9,867 bases of DNA from an uncultured Flavobacterium sp. (GTDB lineage: Bacteria; Bacteroidota; Bacteroidia; Flavobacteriales; Flavobacteriaceae), in assembly GCA_946479395.1 (NCBI GenBank), contig CAMLFV010000101.1, forward strand, positions 1 to 9,867, given 5' to 3'. Made by a program: the position numbers and the translations under genes. This document shows, piece by piece, positions 6,330 to 9,867 of the stretch (position 1 is the stretch's first letter; each line of letters opens with the position of its first letter). The notes beneath the pieces are model-generated. The model worked only from the letters and a program-made list of their open reading frames with translations, was not told where the DNA came from and searched no databases.

Positions 6330-7523
6330 TTATGATAATGCTTCTTTAACGCGATCTGATGCTTCTTGGAATTCGATAGCCGATAAAATTGGCATACCAG
6401 ACTCGTCGATGATTTGTTTAGCTAAATCTGCGTTTGTTCCTTGTAAACGTACAATAATTGGCACTTTAATATCGTCGCCCATGTTTTTGTAAGCATCAAC
6501 AATACCTTGAGCTACACGGTCGCAACGAACAATTCCACCAAAAATATTGATTAAGATTGCTTTTACGTTTGGATCTTTTAAAATGATACGGAAAGCAATT
6601 TCAACACGCTTTGCATCTGCAGTTCCACCTACGTCTAAGAAGTTAGCTGGTTCAAAACCTGCATACTTAATTAAATCCATAGTAGCCATTGCTAAACCTG
6701 CACCGTTAACCATACAACCTACAGTTCCATCTAAATCAACATAGTTTAAACCTGCTGCTTTAGCTTCAACTTCGATCGGACGCTCTTCTGTAACATCACG
6801 CATTTCAGCGTAATCTGCATGGCGGTATAATGCGTTGTCGTCTAAAGTTACTTTAGCATCAACAGCAATAATTTTATCATCAGATGTTTTTAAAACCGGA
6901 TTGATTTCGAACATTGAAGCATCACAACCAACATAAGCGTTGTATAATGCATCAACAAACTTAACCATTTCTTTGAATGCACCACCTGATAAACCTAAGT
7001 TAAAAGCAATTTTACGTGCTTGGAAACCTTGTAAACCAACAGATGGATCAATTTCTTCTGTAAAGATTAAGTGAGGCGTATGTTCTGCAACTTCTTCGAT
7101 ATCCATTCCACCTTCGGTAGAATACATAATCATGTTACGACCTGTGGCGCGGTTTAACAATACAGACATATAAAATTCTGAAATTTCACTGTCTCCAGGA
7201 TAGTAAACGTCTTCTGCAATTAATACTTTGTTTACTCTTTTACCTGTTGGTGGAGTTTGTGGAGTAATTAAATCCATACCAATAATTTGACCTGCGATTT
7301 CTTTAACCTGGTCTAAATTTTTAGCTAATTTAACGCCACCGCCTTTACCACGACCACCAGCATGAATTTGAGCTTTAATTACATGCCAACCTGTACCTGT
7401 TTCTTCTGTTAATTGTTTTGCTACTGTTACTGCTTCTTCTGCTGTATTAGCTACATGACCGCGTTGCACACGTACACCATAACTAGAAAGTATCTGTTTA
7501 CCTTGAAATTCGTGTAAATTCAT
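6330..7523 (-). CDS. sucC: Succinyl-CoA synthetase (ADP-forming), beta subunit
   Basis: SucC is the nucleotide-binding subunit of the TCA-cycle enzyme that couples succinyl-CoA cleavage to ATP or GTP formation, working with SucD. The 397 residues match the family length. The N-terminal ATP-grasp domain begins MNLHEFQGKQIL and has the glycine-rich AGGRGKGGGVK segment (55-65), with EINP (206-209) and the metal-site stretch VDAKVTLDDNALYRH (221-235). The C-terminal ligase domain has NGAGLAMATMD (273-283), FLDVGG (295-300) and NIFGGIVRCDRVAQGI (326-341), the region that contacts the alpha subunit's active site in known structures. All look intact. sucD is not adjacent: the neighbours are an AAA protein and a hypothetical gene. 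A promoter-like box precedes it and a strong terminator follows, so sucC is probably transcribed alone. Confidence 0.97.
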   Translation of the reverse strand: MNLHEFQGKQILSSYGVRVQRGHVANTAEEAVTVAKQLTEETGTGWHVIKAQIHAGGRGKGGGVKLAKNLDQVKEIAGQIIGMDLITPQTPPTGKRVNKVLIAEDVYYPGDSEISEFYMSVLLNRATGRNMIMYSTEGGMDIEEVAEHTPHLIFTEEIDPSVGLQGFQARKIAFNLGLSGGAFKEMVKFVDALYNAYVGCDASMFEINPVLKTSDDKIIAVDAKVTLDDNALYRHADYAEMRDVTEERPIEVEAKAAGLNYVDLDGTVGCMVNGAGLAMATMDLIKYAGFEPANFLDVGGTADAKRVEIAFRIILKDPNVKAILINIFGGIVRCDRVAQGIVDAYKNMGDDIKVPIIVRLQGTNADLAKQIIDESGMPILSAIEFQEASDRVKEALS

Positions 7524-7547
7524 TGAATTATATGTTTTTTAGATGTA

Positions 7548-7580
7548 CAAAAATATAAAACTTGTTTTACATTGCCTAAA
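7548..7580 (-). promoter_or_regulatory. Putative promoter of sucC
   Basis: The minus strand has TATTTTTG at 7555-7548, a full match to TAnnTTTG, with a weaker -33 candidate TTTA at 7580-7577 and 21 bases between them. The implied leader is about 20 bases long and AT-rich with no Shine-Dalgarno. The T-rich context makes a chance match to the -7 box more likely than usual. Confidence 0.45.
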
Positions 7581-7650
7581 AAAAATGAAATATTGTTGTT
7601 TTGGTAATGTTGGTGATCTATATTTCTGTGATTAATTATTTGTTTTTACT

Positions 7651-9042
7651 TTATATTATTAAATCGGTTGGTGTAGAATCGTCGTTAATTTCAACAATAG
7701 CAGGGTTTTCTTCGTTAACCTGTTTAAAACCAATTTTGTTGATCGGCGGTTTTTTAGCTTGAAATGATTCTAAATCGGCTTCTAGTTCTAAAATTCTATG
7801 AGGAAAATCCTGACCCACATTTTGTTTTGCTTCAATTAAAAAAACGGCACACCTTTTAATATAGTCGGGAGTTAGCTTTGCTTTGGCTTCGTTGAATGAT
7901 GCTGTTAGAACTTTTTCGGTTAGTTCGATGTTCTTGCTTTCGTCTTTTCTGTAAAGCGAATATAATCGTTTTTTTAAAGATTGTGTAAAATCAATTACCA
8001 TAGTGTTCGAAAACAACCTCATTTCGTTTGCAATTGGTTCCCAAAACGATTTACACAAAGCGTTATGCGTTTTAAGAATCTTTAAAAGCGGAGAATCTTC
8101 TATTAAATTCTGTGTTAAATGATAAATAATCAATTGCGCACGTTCGTCTGAATTTGGTGGAAAAATTGGTATCTGCATATCAAATCTGCCCGGTGCCAAA
8201 ACTTCGTCGTTGAACAAACTCAATATTTCTGCCGATCCAACCATTAATAATTCCTGATGAATATCTTTTTGTGTGTGACGCAAAATGGTGTTGATCAATT
8301 CAATATTTTCTGAAAAGAAATTCTGCTCACCGTTTTTACTTAACAATTCATCTAAGGAATCAATAAATAGCATGGTTTTAGGATGCTGCATTTTGGTATT
8401 TAAAAAATGCGTAAAAGAATTTTTGGTTGTTTTTAAATTTCCTGCCAGATAATCTTTGTAAACGTGGACAAATTCATAACCAATCATCTGTGCCATTTTA
8501 CGTGCCCAGAATATTTTTCCGCTTCCTGGTGGTCCGTACAATACAATTCCTGCAGGTTTTGAAATTCCCCAGGTTTTAGACTGGTCTTTGTTCATAAACG
8601 GATCCAGCATATCGCTTAAATAGAAGTACAAATCGGTGTAACCAACCAAGCGTTTTGCGGCATAATCTTCAGTTTCGGGAAAAGCTTCGTCGATAAAAGG
8701 ATATTCGCCGCCAATGTACAAATGTATCAGGTAGCTAGAAAGGTTTGTCTTTATATTTTTAGCAGCTTCTGCAGGAATTCCGTTTGATACAAAGAATTCT
8801 AACACTTTTTCTTCACTTACATTTATCGTTTTGGCAATATCTGCCAAGGTTTTTTCTTTAGAATGATCTTCGGCGTATTTCTTTAAAAAATCGATATTTT
8901 TCAAAGTAAACTGCTTAAAATTTTCGGTTACGTTGAACTGTTCATCAATGCAGATGCTTAAATCTATATTAAAATCGTAGATGAAATTCTGTAAGCTTTC
9001 TAACGAAATTCCTAACTCATCGGATAAATCTTTTAATCTCAT
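7651..9042 (-). CDS. Divergent AAA-family ATPase with two N-terminal helical modules
   Basis: The 463-residue product has one AAA module of the FtsH/Cdc48/proteasomal-ATPase style, but with key changes. Walker A is GPPGSGKI (170-177), with Ile where the Mg-coordinating Thr/Ser normally sits. Walker B is MLFIDSLDEL, with Asp228 kept but the usual catalytic Glu replaced by Ser229. GRFD (285-288) keeps the first arginine-finger-like Arg, but the usual following Arg is Met. The N-terminus holds two short helical units, LKDLSDELGISLESLQNFI (about 3-21) and TLADIAKTINVSEEKVLEFF (65-84), both resembling the small helical module at the IF2 N-terminus. There is no membrane segment or protease motif. 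It may bind nucleotide yet hydrolyse poorly, or use Asp231/Glu232 instead. No specific function can be given. It starts 56 bases after the glycosyltransferase gene. Confidence 0.85.
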   Translation of the reverse strand: MRLKDLSDELGISLESLQNFIYDFNIDLSICIDEQFNVTENFKQFTLKNIDFLKKYAEDHSKEKTLADIAKTINVSEEKVLEFFVSNGIPAEAAKNIKTNLSSYLIHLYIGGEYPFIDEAFPETEDYAAKRLVGYTDLYFYLSDMLDPFMNKDQSKTWGISKPAGIVLYGPPGSGKIFWARKMAQMIGYEFVHVYKDYLAGNLKTTKNSFTHFLNTKMQHPKTMLFIDSLDELLSKNGEQNFFSENIELINTILRHTQKDIHQELLMVGSAEILSLFNDEVLAPGRFDMQIPIFPPNSDERAQLIIYHLTQNLIEDSPLLKILKTHNALCKSFWEPIANEMRLFSNTMVIDFTQSLKKRLYSLYRKDESKNIELTEKVLTASFNEAKAKLTPDYIKRCAVFLIEAKQNVGQDFPHRILELEADLESFQAKKPPINKIGFKQVNEENPAIVEINDDSTPTDLII

Positions 9043-9052
9043 TTTTTATTTT

Positions 9053-9086
9053 TAAAGATACTAAATGCGTTAACTTAAATTACAAA
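9053..9086 (-). promoter_or_regulatory. Weak promoter candidate for the AAA-protein gene
   Basis: The minus strand has TTTG at 9086-9083 and TATCTTTA at 9060-9053, which matches TAnnTTTG except at the last base, with a 22-base spacer. An A-rich leader of about ten bases (AAAATAAAAA) then precedes the ATG at 9042. The one mismatch and the long spacer make this tentative. Co-transcription with the glycosyltransferase gene is the alternative, since no terminator was seen between them. Confidence 0.3.
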
Positions 9087-9098
9087 GTTGTATTTGTT

Positions 9099-9867
9099 TT
9101 AACTTTTTTTGGTTGATAGAATTTGGTCTATTGCTTTGATAATATCGTTTTGCGATTGTTTTTCGGTATCTATAAACGTACTGCCGTTGCCATAAGGTGC
9201 GTAAACTTGGGTACGTGTAACAGAAAAAAGTCCGATTGTTGGCGTTAATGCCGCGCTGCTTAAGTGCATCATTCCGGAATCTGCGGCAACAACCAATTCA
9301 CAGTTTGCCATTAACGATGCTATTTCGCGAACATCTTTGCTGTAATAAGTTGGCAGTTTTCGTTCTAACTGTGAAATATCTTCAACCGGTAAAATTTCAA
9401 TCAAATTATATTCTTCTGAATATTTTGGGTAGAATTTTTCATAAAAATTGTTCCACCATTCAACCGAATAGCATTTTGCGCCTGTTGCAAACGTAAAAAA
9501 TGCAATGGTTTTGCGGTTATCATTTTTTGTAACTTTTAGTAATTCTTGTTTGCCTTGATTTAATTCTGTTGTTGATAATTTTAAATCTAAAACGGGAACA
9601 TCGCCACTCAATGGTTTTTGATTTAAAACTTCTAAAAATCGACGGAAATTATAAACCGGATATTTCGCAATATGTTCTATGTCGCTGTATTTATCTTTTA
9701 ATTCTTCGAAATCATCGCCATAAAACTTAAAATCTGCCGATGGAATTATTGTTGATATTCTGCCCGAAGACGAGCCTTTTTCTACATTAATTACTAAATC
9801 GTATTTTGTGCGTTTTAATGAAAACCATACTTTTAGATATTCCGAAAAATCTTTTAATGGTTTTTTA
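9099..9867 (-). CDS. Glycosyltransferase family 9 (heptosyltransferase-like), 5' end outside window
   Basis: About 256 C-terminal residues are visible. The frame is open to the window edge, so the true start lies outside; the TTG near 9611 is internal. Upstream of it the frame reads YDLVINVEKGSSSGR and KYPVYNFRRFLEVL, as expected for the N-terminal half of GT9 enzymes. The C-terminal half has the nucleotide-sugar-binding pattern FFTFATGAKCYSVEWW, the ASLMANCELVVAADSG stretch, MHLSSAALTPTIGLF, and an APYGNGS segment before the C-terminal helix. Family members transfer heptose or related sugars from nucleotide donors to lipopolysaccharide core at the inner face of the cytoplasmic membrane. The sugar and acceptor cannot be read from the sequence. 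It ends 56 bases before the AAA gene with no visible terminator, so the two may share a transcript. Confidence 0.88.
   Translation of the reverse strand, partial: KKPLKDFSEYLKVWFSLKRTKYDLVINVEKGSSSGRISTIIPSADFKFYGDDFEELKDKYSDIEHIAKYPVYNFRRFLEVLNQKPLSGDVPVLDLKLSTTELNQGKQELLKVTKNDNRKTIAFFTFATGAKCYSVEWWNNFYEKFYPKYSEEYNLIEILPVEDISQLERKLPTYYSKDVREIASLMANCELVVAADSGMMHLSSAALTPTIGLFSVTRTQVYAPYGNGSTFIDTEKQSQNDIIKAIDQILSTKKS

Noticed and set aside
7524..7650. A terminator after the AAA gene
   Set aside because: The gap is AT-rich with short T runs, but I found no stem longer than about five base pairs followed by a T tract.
9609..9611. TTG at 9611 as the start of the glycosyltransferase
   Set aside because: The same frame stays open to the window edge, and the upstream residues (YDLVINVEKGSSSGR and so on) fit the N-terminal half of GT9 enzymes, so the gene is cut by the window.
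1..9867. tRNA, rRNA, tmRNA, riboswitch, CRISPR array, insertion sequence or prophage remnant
   Set aside because: No cloverleaf-like segment, conserved RNA core, spaced direct repeats, transposase or integrase sequence was visible on either strand. This was read by eye, so a weak ncRNA could be missed.

Overview
This window looks like ordinary chromosome from a member of the Bacteroidota, most likely the class Flavobacteriia. The DNA is AT-rich. The recognisable proteins (SmpB, ClpC, SucC, an ABC1/UbiB kinase-like protein) read like flavobacterial versions. Gene starts lack Shine-Dalgarno sequences, and several upstream regions carry the Bacteroidota-type -7 promoter box TAnnTTTG. I cannot fix the genus.

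Layout: apart from a partial hypothetical gene at the left edge (+ strand, positions 2-385), every gene is on the minus strand. In the direction of transcription, from the right edge leftwards, they are: a glycosyltransferase family 9 gene cut by the window edge (9099-9867); a divergent AAA-type ATPase with altered Walker motifs (7651-9042); sucC, succinyl-CoA synthetase beta subunit (6330-7523); a membrane-anchored acidic protein of unknown function (5330-6100); clpC (2656-5196); an AarF/UbiB-family protein (926-2581); and smpB (438-890). No stretch over 300 bases lacks a gene. The longest, 6101-6329, holds a promoter, a 14-bp perfect inverted repeat and a terminator.

Although all run in one direction, these genes are not one operon. 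Good intrinsic terminators follow sucC, the membrane protein, clpC and smpB. Promoter-like boxes precede smpB, the membrane protein, sucC and, more weakly, the AAA gene. The two protein quality-control genes share a theme: SmpB tags nascent chains on stalled ribosomes and ClpC unfolds proteins for ClpP. The UbiB-like gene between them and the clpC terminator argue against simple co-transcription. SucC belongs to the TCA cycle, and its partner sucD is not in the window.

I found no convincing new multi-gene system, mobile element, CRISPR array or RNA gene. The points most worth a second look are a perfect Shine-Dalgarno sequence inside clpC placed before an in-frame ATG that would make an N-domain-less ClpC, the AAA protein with non-canonical Walker A and B residues, an apparently leaderless smpB, and a palindromic intergenic repeat.
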